This document shows, piece by piece, positions 27,161 through 34,430 of a stretch of DNA of 64,000 nucleotides. The DNA is from JBIOHP01 sp044449065. Lineage in GTDB: Bacteria > Bacteroidota > Ignavibacteria > UBA10030 > SZUA-254. The notes under the pieces were generated by a model. It was not told the origin of the DNA and did not search any database. It worked only from the letters and a program-made list of their open reading frames with translations. The position numbers and the translations under genes are program-made. The stretch covers positions 124,001 through 188,000 of the forward strand of contig JBIOHP010000006.1 of assembly GCA_044449065.1 (NCBI GenBank). The letters run 5' to 3'. The stretch's first letter is position 1; each line of letters starts with the position of its first letter.

Positions 27161-28603
27161 ATGAAGAATATTGTTACTGCCTTTCCGGTTTTATTTCTCA
27201 TTCTCTTTATTTGCTTCACAAATCCCCTCAAAGCCCAGGATCAAGAAGGTCGTGATTTCGATAAGCGGCTCGATTCTACACTCCAAAATATCTACCGCTC
27301 CATTGACGAGCAGATGGGAACCTACATCTTTACCGATGAACCGCAATCCCGGCAGTATAAAGAAAATTCCACTGACGATGATACTGATAACCCTATAAAT
27401 GTTAATAAATACAACCGGCGGTATTCAAGATTATCCTCTTATCCTTACACTACAACGACAAAAGATTTTTATCCTCCTTTTTTAAGAATTAACTCGCTGG
27501 CTTATTACCCATGGGAGAATATGAGCGACGATCTCCTCTTCAGATATAACAGAGTAGAAGGTGTTTTCCTTGGGCTTAATTCTCCTAAAAAGTATCATTG
27601 GGATAGCCACCATATCGATCTCTTTGGTTCGGGCGGTTATGGTTTTGCCAATCATCGCTGGAGATACAACGGCGGAATTGCAGAACAATTCGGTACGGGC
27701 GAGCATATGTTTGAATTCGGCGTCGAGGGTCATAGTCTAACCGACACGGAAGACAAATGGATCGTCAGCCAGATGGAAAATAATTTTTCATCGATAGTAG
27801 CCCGCGACGATTACCGCGATTATTTCGGACGCGACGGATTTTCCGTTTGGACAGGGTTTTATCGCGAACCGTCATCCTGGGGGTATCAACTGGAGGCGGC
27901 GTATCAGATCGACCGGTATGAATCGATGGACCGCAGAACCAACTGGTCGCTGTTTGGAGGAGATAAACTTTTTCATGATAATCCCCCTATCGACGAAGGG
28001 CATATGCGGAGCATTCTGGCAACGTTCGAGATACAACAATTGCAGACCCATAAAATATTTTCAACTGGATGGTCTGCCGCCCTGAGCGCCGAACACGCAG
28101 GCACGGAGCTTAGCAGCGATTTCGATTTTAACAGGTACCAGATCGACCTCAGACGATACCAGCCGTTCAGCCGTTATGATAATCTGAATCTCCGGCTTCG
28201 CGCAGGCGCTTCCAATGGCGGCGTCCCCCTTCAAAAACTCTTTTATGTCGGTGGAATCAGCACGCTGCCCGCTTTCGGATACAAAGATTTTTCCGGTAAC
28301 CGGCTGCTTCTTGCAAATGCCGAATATCTCGTGAACGGAAATTTATTCGATGATGACGACCTCTTCCCATCCTGGCTATTCCGCAATGTGAATTTAATTC
28401 TCTTCATGGATGCTGGATATGTCGCCTCCTCGCCCGAGAATTCCATTATCAGGGGATTTGAAAACCTCAATCATTCAACCGTAAAATCGGATTATGGATT
28501 CGGGTTTGGGACCCGCGACGCAAAATTCCGTATCGGATTCGCATGGCGAACCGATCTCGCCGAACCGGTGCATGTGTTTATCCGGTTGGATAGACCGTTT
28601 TAG
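27161..28603 (+). CDS. Outer-membrane barrel protein resembling the Omp85 surface-antigen barrel
   Basis: A 480-residue protein with a signal peptide (FPVLFLILFICFTNPLKAQ). An N-terminal charged segment (residues 24-85) precedes a beta-rich region whose C-terminal part resembles the BamA/Omp85 barrel: FYVGGISTLPAFGYKDFSGN with RLLLANAEYLV, and a terminal aromatic strand ending RLDRPF, the usual barrel C-terminal Phe. No POTRA domain is evident. Omp85 barrels insert or move proteins or lipids, so it may export or anchor the four-repeat protein encoded just upstream. A strong terminator follows at 28630. Confidence 0.75.
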   Translation: MKNIVTAFPVLFLILFICFTNPLKAQDQEGRDFDKRLDSTLQNIYRSIDEQMGTYIFTDEPQSRQYKENSTDDDTDNPINVNKYNRRYSRLSSYPYTTTTKDFYPPFLRINSLAYYPWENMSDDLLFRYNRVEGVFLGLNSPKKYHWDSHHIDLFGSGGYGFANHRWRYNGGIAEQFGTGEHMFEFGVEGHSLTDTEDKWIVSQMENNFSSIVARDDYRDYFGRDGFSVWTGFYREPSSWGYQLEAAYQIDRYESMDRRTNWSLFGGDKLFHDNPPIDEGHMRSILATFEIQQLQTHKIFSTGWSAALSAEHAGTELSSDFDFNRYQIDLRRYQPFSRYDNLNLRLRAGASNGGVPLQKLFYVGGISTLPAFGYKDFSGNRLLLANAEYLVNGNLFDDDDLFPSWLFRNVNLILFMDAGYVASSPENSIIRGFENLNHSTVKSDYGFGFGTRDAKFRIGFAWRTDLAEPVHVFIRLDRPF

Positions 28604-28629
28604 ATTCTCATCTTTATTCATAATTATTG

Positions 28630-28664
28630 AATCCCAATTTCTAAAACGGAATTGGGATTTTTTT
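28630..28664 (+). terminator. Rho-independent terminator
   Basis: A 10-bp perfect stem, AATCCCAATT (28630-28639) with AATTGGGATT (28650-28659), a 10-base loop, then a T run. It closes the operon of the four-repeat protein and the barrel protein. Confidence 0.9.
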
Positions 28665-28688
28665 ATCCCTTAAAAAATTGCGTCCACA

Positions 28689-28717
28689 TTGATTTTCCCC
28701 TCTCTTCTCCCTACATT
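28689..28717 (+). promoter_or_regulatory. Sigma-70-type promoter of the glycosylasparaginase gene
   Basis: TTGATT (28689-28694), 17 bp, TACATT (28712-28717). The leader to ATG 28772 is about 50 bases, with GGAG at 28760-28763 as the ribosome site. Confidence 0.6.
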
Positions 28718-28771
28718 AAGCAATCCATGAATGGTTCAATAACCGTCTAATAACTATTCGGAGATTAAGAC

Positions 28772-29845
28772 ATGACAACGATGAAACGTAGAGAGTTTAT
28801 CAAAACGTCGGCGTTGACCGGCGCGGCGGCAATAACCGGCGCCATGCTGCCCGCTGAAAAATTGTTCGCGGCGCAATCACAGAATACAGGCAAGCCGATC
28901 GCAATCTCAAGCGGAAACGGCTCGAAAGCTCTTGAAAAAGCAATGGGAATGATACAGGGGGGAAGCGACGCGCTCGACGCGGTCATTGCCGGAGTCAACA
29001 TCGTTGAAGACGACCCGAACGACCACAGCGTGGGATACGGCGGCTTACCGAACGAGGAGGGAGTTGTTGAGCTTGATTCCGCCGTGATGCATGGTCCCAG
29101 TTACCGGGGCGGCGCGGTGGCGGCGATCCGGAACATAAAAAATCCCTCGAAGGTGGCGCGCGTGGTGATGGAACGAACGAAGCATGTGTTGTTGGTGGGA
29201 GACGGCGCGTTGAAATTCGCGGTGGCGCACGGCTTCAAAGAGGAAGATATTCTGACGGATGAAGCGAGAGAGATTTGGTTGAAATGGAAAGAGAATTTAA
29301 GCAGCGAAGACGACTGGCTCCCCCCTCACAAAATTGAAGATCTCAATATCGGCGAAGTATTTGACAAATACCTCCGCCATTATGGAACGATTCATATGAG
29401 TGCTCTGGATCAACGGGGAAATTTATCCTGCGTCACAACAACAAGCGGACTCGCGTTTAAAATTCCCGGCAGGGTGGGCGATTCACCCATCATCGGCGCC
29501 GGATTATATTGCGATAATGAAGTCGGTTCCGCCGGTTCCACGGGGCTCGGCGAAGCGAATCTTTTAAATCTCAGCTCGGTCATGATCGTTGAATGGATGC
29601 GGAACGGCAAATCGCCGGAAGAAGCATGTCTTCTTGCCTGCAAACGCATCAATGATAGAACGCGGGAAAGACGATTGCAGGATGAGAAGGGCAGATTTAA
29701 ATTTGACGTCAAATTCTATGCGATCAATAAACGCGGCGAACACGGAGGGGCTTCCATGTGGGATGGCGGTAGTTATCTAATTCATGACGGCTCCGGCGTG
29801 AAAACTATTCAGTGCCCATATTTGTTTAAAAACGAGAAAAAATGA
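28772..29845 (+). CDS. Exported N4-(beta-N-acetylglucosaminyl)-L-asparaginase (glycosylasparaginase)
   Basis: A 357-residue Ntn-hydrolase that in known members cuts the bond between asparagine and N-acetylglucosamine during glycoprotein breakdown. A twin-arginine-like signal (RREFIKTSALTGAAAITGA) begins the protein. The precursor splits itself before the nucleophilic threonine, here Thr206 in RHYGTIHMSALDQRGN; family members usually have HDT, here YGT. Downstream, FKIPGRVGDSPIIGAGLYCD and GSAGSTGLGEANL form the substrate pocket. Length fits. It stands alone with its own promoter. Isoaspartyl peptidase activity is the alternative, but the GRVGDSPI motif favours the glycosylasparaginase branch. 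Confidence 0.9.
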   Translation: MTTMKRREFIKTSALTGAAAITGAMLPAEKLFAAQSQNTGKPIAISSGNGSKALEKAMGMIQGGSDALDAVIAGVNIVEDDPNDHSVGYGGLPNEEGVVELDSAVMHGPSYRGGAVAAIRNIKNPSKVARVVMERTKHVLLVGDGALKFAVAHGFKEEDILTDEAREIWLKWKENLSSEDDWLPPHKIEDLNIGEVFDKYLRHYGTIHMSALDQRGNLSCVTTTSGLAFKIPGRVGDSPIIGAGLYCDNEVGSAGSTGLGEANLLNLSSVMIVEWMRNGKSPEEACLLACKRINDRTRERRLQDEKGRFKFDVKFYAINKRGEHGGASMWDGGSYLIHDGSGVKTIQCPYLFKNEKK

Positions 29846-29897
29846 ATAATTTACTCGTTTTTGAGGAATAAATACCTTCATTTGCAGAGTGAATACC

Positions 29898-29926
29898 TTG
29901 CGTTCTCTCATGCTTTTCACTATTTT
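29898..29926 (+). promoter_or_regulatory. Candidate promoter for the ECF sigma operon
   Basis: TTGCGT (29898-29903), 17 bp, TATTTT (29921-29926). The leader to the ECF start would be about 100 bases. A fair match in the only gap upstream of the operon. Confidence 0.35.
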
Positions 29927-30033
29927 ATGTATCAAGGACGTTTTGAATCCAGTGGCAAGCGTCGTGAGAATTATTCAATTTTCCTGACATAAAGTTCAGT
30001 TATTAAATATCCATCATTTTCGTTCCAACTCTC

Positions 30034-30618
30034 TTGACATCCAAAGAAGATAAAATTCGTACGGTTCATGAAGAATACCAGCGGGAAGCAGTGCCCCACA
30101 TGGATATCCTGTATAATTATGCGCTCCGTATGACCGGCAATCAGGATGATGCGGACGATCTCCTGCAGGAAACTTACCTTAAAGCATATCGCTTTTGGGA
30201 TAAATACGAAAAGGGAACTAACATCCGGGCATGGCTGTTCAGGATAATGAAGAATTCATATATCAACCGTTACCGGAAAGAAACAAAAGAACCTGATACT
30301 GTAGATTACGATAAGATTCAGAATTACTATAGTTCCATCCGGGATGAATCATCCGACCCCAACGATTTACAAGAAAAAATCTTCGGCGGATTGTTCGAAG
30401 ATAATGTTGCACAGGCGCTCGAATCTTTACCCGAAGATTTCCGAACTGTAGTCATCCTTTGTGACATTGAAGGATTGACGTATGAAGAAATCGCGGAATT
30501 TGTTGATTGTCCCATTGGAACAGTTCGATCCCGGTTGCACAGGGGTAGAAAAATACTCCGAACAAAATTATTTGACTATGCCCAGAACCGGGGCTATGTG
30601 ACTAACGAAAAACAATAA
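30034..30618 (+). CDS. ECF-family RNA polymerase sigma factor
   Basis: A 194-residue sigma factor. Region 2 spans about 22-90 (YNYALRMTGNQDDADDLLQE, then WLFRIMKNSYINRYRK) and region 4 about 130-185 (LPEDFRTVVILCDIEGLTY, then EEIAEFVDCPIGTVRSRLHR). It directs polymerase to a small regulon on an envelope or redox signal, held back by the anti-sigma factor encoded next. No ATG covers the conserved N-terminal segment (VPHMDILYNYA), so the TTG at 30034 is the probable start; it lacks a clear ribosome site. It is followed 38 bp later by the zinc-finger anti-sigma gene. Confidence 0.93.
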   Translation: MTSKEDKIRTVHEEYQREAVPHMDILYNYALRMTGNQDDADDLLQETYLKAYRFWDKYEKGTNIRAWLFRIMKNSYINRYRKETKEPDTVDYDKIQNYYSSIRDESSDPNDLQEKIFGGLFEDNVAQALESLPEDFRTVVILCDIEGLTYEEIAEFVDCPIGTVRSRLHRGRKILRTKLFDYAQNRGYVTNEKQ

Positions 30619-30656
30619 GGACGAAACATCGGAAATTGATAAAAGGTTTATGCTAA

Positions 30657-31499
30657 GTGGAATGTGAGAAAATTCTTGAATTAATAACTGCGTCGCTTGA
30701 CGGCCAGATCAACCAAAGTGAACGATTGGCTCTCGACGCGCATCTCCCGCGGTGTCCTCGATGTAAAATTGAATCAGATCTCGAAGCAATTACAAAAACG
30801 GTAACAAGAAGTTATTTACCGTGGAAGCAAACTCCTCCTGATGTAAGCTCCCGCATTTCGCACCTGATAAATCAGCGGATATATTCCCCTCTACCGGCGT
30901 CAAGTTCAATATGGAGCACTGTTTTTACTATTCCGGTGCGCAAAACTATTTTCGCGCTGGGAGGATCGATTGCCGTATTTGTCCTGATTCTGAATCTCAT
31001 CCCGTCCAATATCCATCACACGCATGGATCTCCTAAAGATGGAAATATCATCCACCAAACCTATAACAATTATGATGGTATTGTGGAAGGAAGCTTTGCT
31101 CCCCAGGTAGCATCCGACGATCCCGGCGTGGTCAAATCGTTTTTTACTGATAAAACGAACTTTAAGGTCAGCGTTCCACGCCTCAAGCATTGTACCCTTA
31201 TCGGCGGCATGTCGTCCTTTTATGATGATGAATGTGTTGCTCATGTCGTTTATAAATATGGAAACAATGTCGTCTATCTTTATGAGACTCGCATCGATTC
31301 CGTTATGAACGGCTTGAACTGCTCCTTAAATCTTCCCGATAACGTCAAAAACGATCTGAGGAAAACGGGATGGTACGTGGAGTCTCATGTCCCGGATTGC
31401 ACGCTCATCATCTGGCAACCCGACTCCACCACATTATGCTGCGCCGTTGCCGAGGTGGATCAGGAACAACTTTGGTCGTGCTTAAAGGATGAGAACTAA
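30657..31499 (+). CDS. Zinc-finger membrane anti-sigma factor
   Basis: A 280-residue protein. The N-terminus carries a zinc-finger anti-sigma motif: Cys3, His29, Cys33 and Cys36 in HLPRCPRC. A membrane helix lies at about 96-115 (TIFALGGSIAVFVLILNLI). The remaining 165 residues face outward and contain four or more cysteines (KHCTLIGG, PDCTLII, TTLCCAV), suggesting a redox- or metal-sensing periplasmic domain that I do not recognise. It starts at GTG 30657; the nearby ATG at 30650 is out of frame and stops after five codons. Its partner is the sigma factor just upstream; a thioredoxin-like gene follows. Confidence 0.85.
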   Translation: MECEKILELITASLDGQINQSERLALDAHLPRCPRCKIESDLEAITKTVTRSYLPWKQTPPDVSSRISHLINQRIYSPLPASSSIWSTVFTIPVRKTIFALGGSIAVFVLILNLIPSNIHHTHGSPKDGNIIHQTYNNYDGIVEGSFAPQVASDDPGVVKSFFTDKTNFKVSVPRLKHCTLIGGMSSFYDDECVAHVVYKYGNNVVYLYETRIDSVMNGLNCSLNLPDNVKNDLRKTGWYVESHVPDCTLIIWQPDSTTLCCAVAEVDQEQLWSCLKDEN

Positions 31500-31567
31500 T
31501 CCCGTTCAGTTTTTTCTCCGGCGAATAATTTAAATCATCTGCCTAACCTATTCACTTTCAACCGAAC

Positions 31568-32131
31568 ATGAAAAAGAGCATATTCTTCCTTCTTACATTA
31601 CTTAGCTTTACTTATCCGGGCTGTTCCAACAAAACAAACCCCGGTAACGATACAACTTCATCAGCAGCGAAGCAGACGTCTACTGTGGCGGAGGTAACAA
31701 GCGTCGAACGCAGGGACGGGAAAGCCCCTAACTTTTCATGGCAGGATTCCGGTGGGAAGAAAATCGATTTTACATCGGTGAGCGGTAAACTTACTTTGAT
31801 AAATTTTTGGGCGACCTGGTGCGGTCCCTGCAAACATGAAATGCCCGATCTGATCGCCTTGAATAAAGAATACGAAAGCCGCGGACTGACAATAATCGGC
31901 ATCTCCGCCGACGTCGGATCAAGCGCTATAGAGGACGTAAAATCATTCGTTCAGGAACAGGGCATCCCGTACCGTGTGCTTCTGGCAAACGAAGATATTA
32001 AAGAGGCATTCGGGAACGTCAACATGCTCCCCACGAGCTTTCTCATTGATAAAGATGGAAAAATTCTGGAAACGCTCATCGGCGCGCGTTCCAAAGCATC
32101 TTTTGCTCAGGTAATCGATAAACATTTGTAA
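31568..32131 (+). CDS. TlpA-family thioredoxin-like protein (probable envelope thiol-disulfide reductase)
   Basis: A 187-residue exported protein. The N-terminal hydrophobic segment ends in YPGC, a weak lipobox at Cys19, so it may be a lipoprotein facing the periplasm. The thioredoxin fold follows, with WATWCGPCKHEMPDLIALN holding the Cys85-x-x-Cys88 active site, then GISADVGSSAIEDVKSFV and the cis-proline loop LPTSFLIDKDGKI. Such proteins reduce or isomerise disulfides in the envelope. Placed 68 bp after a cysteine-rich anti-sigma factor, it may supply or report redox state to that switch; this is inference from order alone. Confidence 0.9.
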   Translation: MKKSIFFLLTLLSFTYPGCSNKTNPGNDTTSSAAKQTSTVAEVTSVERRDGKAPNFSWQDSGGKKIDFTSVSGKLTLINFWATWCGPCKHEMPDLIALNKEYESRGLTIIGISADVGSSAIEDVKSFVQEQGIPYRVLLANEDIKEAFGNVNMLPTSFLIDKDGKILETLIGARSKASFAQVIDKHL

Positions 32132-32193
32132 GATATCGGGCGGAAATCAACGTGTTGGCTGGCCCGCCCGCGCTAACTTTTGTTTCACCCTCG

Positions 32194-32254
32194 TAACCAC
32201 GGTCTCCGTGGTTATGAGCGTTATGGCGCTCTGCGCCATTAGACGCGGAGCGTC
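32194..32254. repeat. Three consecutive tri-loop hairpins
   Basis: TAACCACGG-TCT-CCGTGGTTA (32194-32214), ATGGCGC-TCT-GCGCCAT (32223-32239) and GACGC-GGA-GCGTC (32242-32254) stand back to back, each with a three-base loop. Similar tight hairpins occur further right: 32306-32323, 32575-32596, 32617-32629, 32666-32678 and 32908-32929. Confidence 0.7.
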
Positions 32255-32650
32255 AGGCTCGCATTACAACGCCGGAATGGTGATAATGAATTAAAGCCCA
32301 CCCCTGACCCGCTGTGGCGGGTCCTCCCCTCCCTTACAGGATGGGAACGATTGTCGACCCGCGTTGTCACTATTTTTGCGGTTTCTTTCCTGACATGTAA
32401 ACTACGTCACCCCTCCTGTCAGAGTCTGTGTGAAAAGTTATTGCGAAGCGTTTTTTGCTGTAGCAATCTCCTCCTATCGATGCTAATCGTTTTGATTTAA
32501 AATTGATTTAATCAGTGAAATAGAGTTTTCACACACCTTTATCTCGTTTGGGTTGAATACTGATGGCATTTCCATGAACGAAATGAATTTCGTTCAACCC
32601 GTGATTTCAACATTTCGCCCCGCCGGGGCTTCGCTATCATCATGCTTCCC

Positions 32651-32674
32651 GGCTATAGACATAGCGTCCCTACG
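32651..32674 (+). repeat. Dispersed 24-bp repeat, copy 1
   Basis: GGCTATAGACATAGCGTCCC, continuing TACG, recurs at 32977-33000 with two mismatches. Copy 1 ends in a GTCCC-TAC-GGGAC hairpin (32666-32678), which copy 2 has lost. Confidence 0.65.
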
Positions 32675-32976
32675 GGACTTTACTCGATAGATGATGCTAT
32701 TCGATAACCGTTCCCCTCCCTGTACGTCCCGCTCAACCGCTTTGCCCGATATTGGGAGCTGCTTTCATTGGCGGGACGGACGTTAAGGGAGGGGATTGAG
32801 GGGTGGGCGCTTTTCCCGACCCGATGTTGGCAATGTTCGACGCTCCCGCGTCTAATACTTTCACAAAGATACCTCGAGCTACCGGGGGTTCAACTTAAAA
32901 AAATACGGAGCAAAGCTGGAGCTTTGCTCTACATCGAAAACATCCAACCAAGATATCTCCGGCAGGCATACCTCCT

Positions 32977-33000
32977 GGCTATAGACTTGGCGTCCCTACG
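32977..33000 (+). repeat. Dispersed 24-bp repeat, copy 2
   Basis: GGCTATAGACTTGGCGTCCC, continuing TACG; 22 of 24 bases match copy 1 at 32651-32674. Confidence 0.65.
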
Positions 33001-33094
33001 CTTAAGACCACCCCCCAATCCCCTCCTCCGAGAGGATGGGAAACGCCGAAGGCGAGAGGTGGTCGGGCATTGATTCTGGAGCTAATCTTTCTTT

Positions 33095-33234
33095 CGGGGT
33101 CGTACAAAAAGAAAGAATGAGTCATCCCGAACTTGTTTCGGGATCTAAAAATTAGTTAAAACAGATGCTGATCCCGACGCTTCGGGACAGCATGACTCAG
33201 TAAACTAAGTTATGTTCTTTTTTGACGACCCCCG
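33095..33234. repeat. Interspersed palindromic repeat, copy 2 with outer inverted arms
   Basis: The core 33119-33198 is bounded by GAGTC and GACTC and holds hairpins ATCCCGAA/TTCGGGAT (33124-33131 with 33137-33144) and TCCCGA/TCGGGA (33172-33177 with 33182-33187). Outer arms CGGGGTCGTACAAAAAGAAA (33095-33114) and TTCTTTTTTGACGACCCCCG (33215-33234) are near-perfect inverted repeats, so the whole 140 bp forms one large cruciform-like palindrome, as in a miniature mobile element. Copy 1 lies at 1396-1470. Confidence 0.72.
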
Positions 33235-33304
33235 GACAAAATGATTGATATTATTCCGAAATCAGGGTCACCGAACTGAAAGAACAAAATTGTAAAAATT
33301 TCCC

Positions 33305-33333
33305 TTGCTTTTTTAACTAAAAGTCCTTATATT
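33305..33333 (+). promoter_or_regulatory. Candidate sigma-70-type promoter upstream of the 11-bp array
   Basis: TTGCTT (33305-33310), 17 bp, TATATT (33328-33333). No gene follows on this strand, so it would transcribe the tandem array at 33496 as an RNA or a decayed gene. Confidence 0.45.
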
Positions 33334-33495
33334 ATATGTAGCATATATACGGTAATATCATTAACATCGGGAATATGATGCACGATTGCGAACCCATACT
33401 TGACCCCCTTCGATAGGAAACAACTATCGCGTCCCTCTTCAAAAGGAGGACAAACGCAACGCTGGAGATATCATGTGAGAAGAGCGCGAAATAAC

Positions 33496-33561
33496 TGGTA
33501 CATTTGTGGTACAAAACTGGTACAAAAGTGGTACAGAACTGGTACAGTTCTGGTACAAAAG
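33496..33561 (+). repeat. Tandem array of six 11-bp TGGTAC units
   Basis: Six units begin with an intact TGGTAC at exactly 11-bp steps (33496, 33507, 33518, 33529, 33540, 33551); a seventh is decayed to CGGCAC (33562). An inverted match lies at 33633-33650 (GTGCCAGTTTTGTACCAC). Eleven bases is close to one helical turn, so all units would face the same side of the DNA. Frames through it encode WYKSGT-like or FVPELYQ-like repeats, probably by chance. Confidence 0.85.
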
Positions 33562-33749
33562 CGGCACGGAAAATTGTCACAAATGGCGAATAAATGCGGC
33601 GCTGAAGATTTTGAATGTTAGAGGGAAAATATGTGCCAGTTTTGTACCACTAATTTTCTCTCGTTCCGCCGCTCCAGCCGTCGAATGCCGAAGCGGAGCG
33701 GGGGAGGAATCAGCGCATCTCAATCTATAGGCGAGTTATAAAAATGCTC

Positions 33750-34382
33750 TTATAGCGCGGGCGTTGCGGTGAACCTCATCAGGCAGTAAATGAATGCCTG
33801 CGTTTTACCGGCGGGTGTTGTATGGGTTTCGGCGCGGGATTCTGTTAGTTGAAATTCATCGCCAAATTCTTTCAGCATTCGTTCCGGAGTATACCGGCAA
33901 ACTTCCAGACCGCTGCATTTCTGCGGTCCATTGATTGAGAAGGTCGCAAGCAAAACGAAGCCGCCGGGTTTCATGGCATGGCGAACCTGCTCGACGTAAT
34001 TTTTTCTATCAATGGCGTCTATTAAAAAATGAAACACAGCCCGGTCGTGCCAGAATTGGCAGCGATTTTTCGGCAGGGTGATTTCTAAAATATCGCCGGC
34101 GATCCACTCCACATTGTGAGCGCGTTCGGCAAGTCGTTTTTTGGATATTTCCAATGCGTGCGGAGAAATATCAACGACGGTAACATTGCGGTATCCCCGG
34201 TCAAGCAAATCATCGGCAAATGTCGATGCGCCGCCGCCAATATCGATGATGTGATCGTCTTGAGAAATTTGCGTTTTGGAAAACAATTCAAGCGATTGGC
34301 GCAGGTGCGGCTGGTGCCAGCTTTGATCGGCGGAATTCTTGGAGGAGTAAACGCCCTCCCAGTGTGATCTCAAATCACTCAT
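33750..34382 (-). CDS. SAM-dependent methyltransferase
   Basis: A 210-residue class I methyltransferase. Motif I is IIDIGGGASTFADDLL (45-60), followed by VTVVDISPHALEISKKRL as motif II and the acidic WIAGDILEI. The segment CQFWHDRAVFHFLIDAIDRK with YVEQVRHAMKPGGFVLLATF matches the thiopurine- or tellurite-type small methyltransferases. The substrate cannot be told. The N-terminus SHWEGVYSSKNSADQSWHQP is typical of this subgroup. It is a standalone minus-strand gene next to the repeat mosaic. Confidence 0.88.
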   Translation of the reverse strand: MSDLRSHWEGVYSSKNSADQSWHQPHLRQSLELFSKTQISQDDHIIDIGGGASTFADDLLDRGYRNVTVVDISPHALEISKKRLAERAHNVEWIAGDILEITLPKNRCQFWHDRAVFHFLIDAIDRKNYVEQVRHAMKPGGFVLLATFSINGPQKCSGLEVCRYTPERMLKEFGDEFQLTESRAETHTTPAGKTQAFIYCLMRFTATPAL

Positions 34383-34430
34383 GAAGTGCGCAAATTTGAA
34401 CAGTCAATTTTTTTATAATCAAGAAGAGGA

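Larger units (their letters stand above)
32132..33749. other. Gene-free 1.6-kb repeat mosaic
   Basis: A stretch between convergent genes (TlpA to the left, methyltransferase to the right) with no convincing coding sequence. It holds a cluster of short tight hairpins (32194-32929), a dispersed 24-bp repeat (32651, 32977), C-rich boxes of the form CCACCCC...CCCCTCCCTT in direct and inverted copies (32299, about 32770-32812 inverted, about 33005), a second copy of the palindromic element (33095-33234), and an 11-bp tandem array with a promoter upstream (33305-33561). Open frames here, such as 32768-33073, are made of repeat sequence and look accidental. Confidence 0.7.

Noticed and set aside
30034..30060. 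TTGACA at the ECF start codon as a -35 box
   Set aside because: The only -10-like hexamer (TAAAAT) is 11 bp away, too close, and the bases are needed as coding sequence.
32768..33073. A 101-codon plus-strand frame in the repeat mosaic
   Set aside because: It is composed of dispersed repeats and hairpins, lacks a ribosome site and resembles no protein.
33496..33561. Could the 11-bp array be a CRISPR?
   Set aside because: Units are contiguous 11-mers without spacers and no cas genes are in the window. The 92-bp repeats at 38391 and 38758 are also not CRISPR: only two copies, with a gene between.
33332..33730. Three overlapping frames encoding repeats such as WYKSGT or FVPELYQ
   Set aside because: They exist on both strands because an 11-bp unit repeated in tandem keeps frames open; none has a good start or ribosome site.
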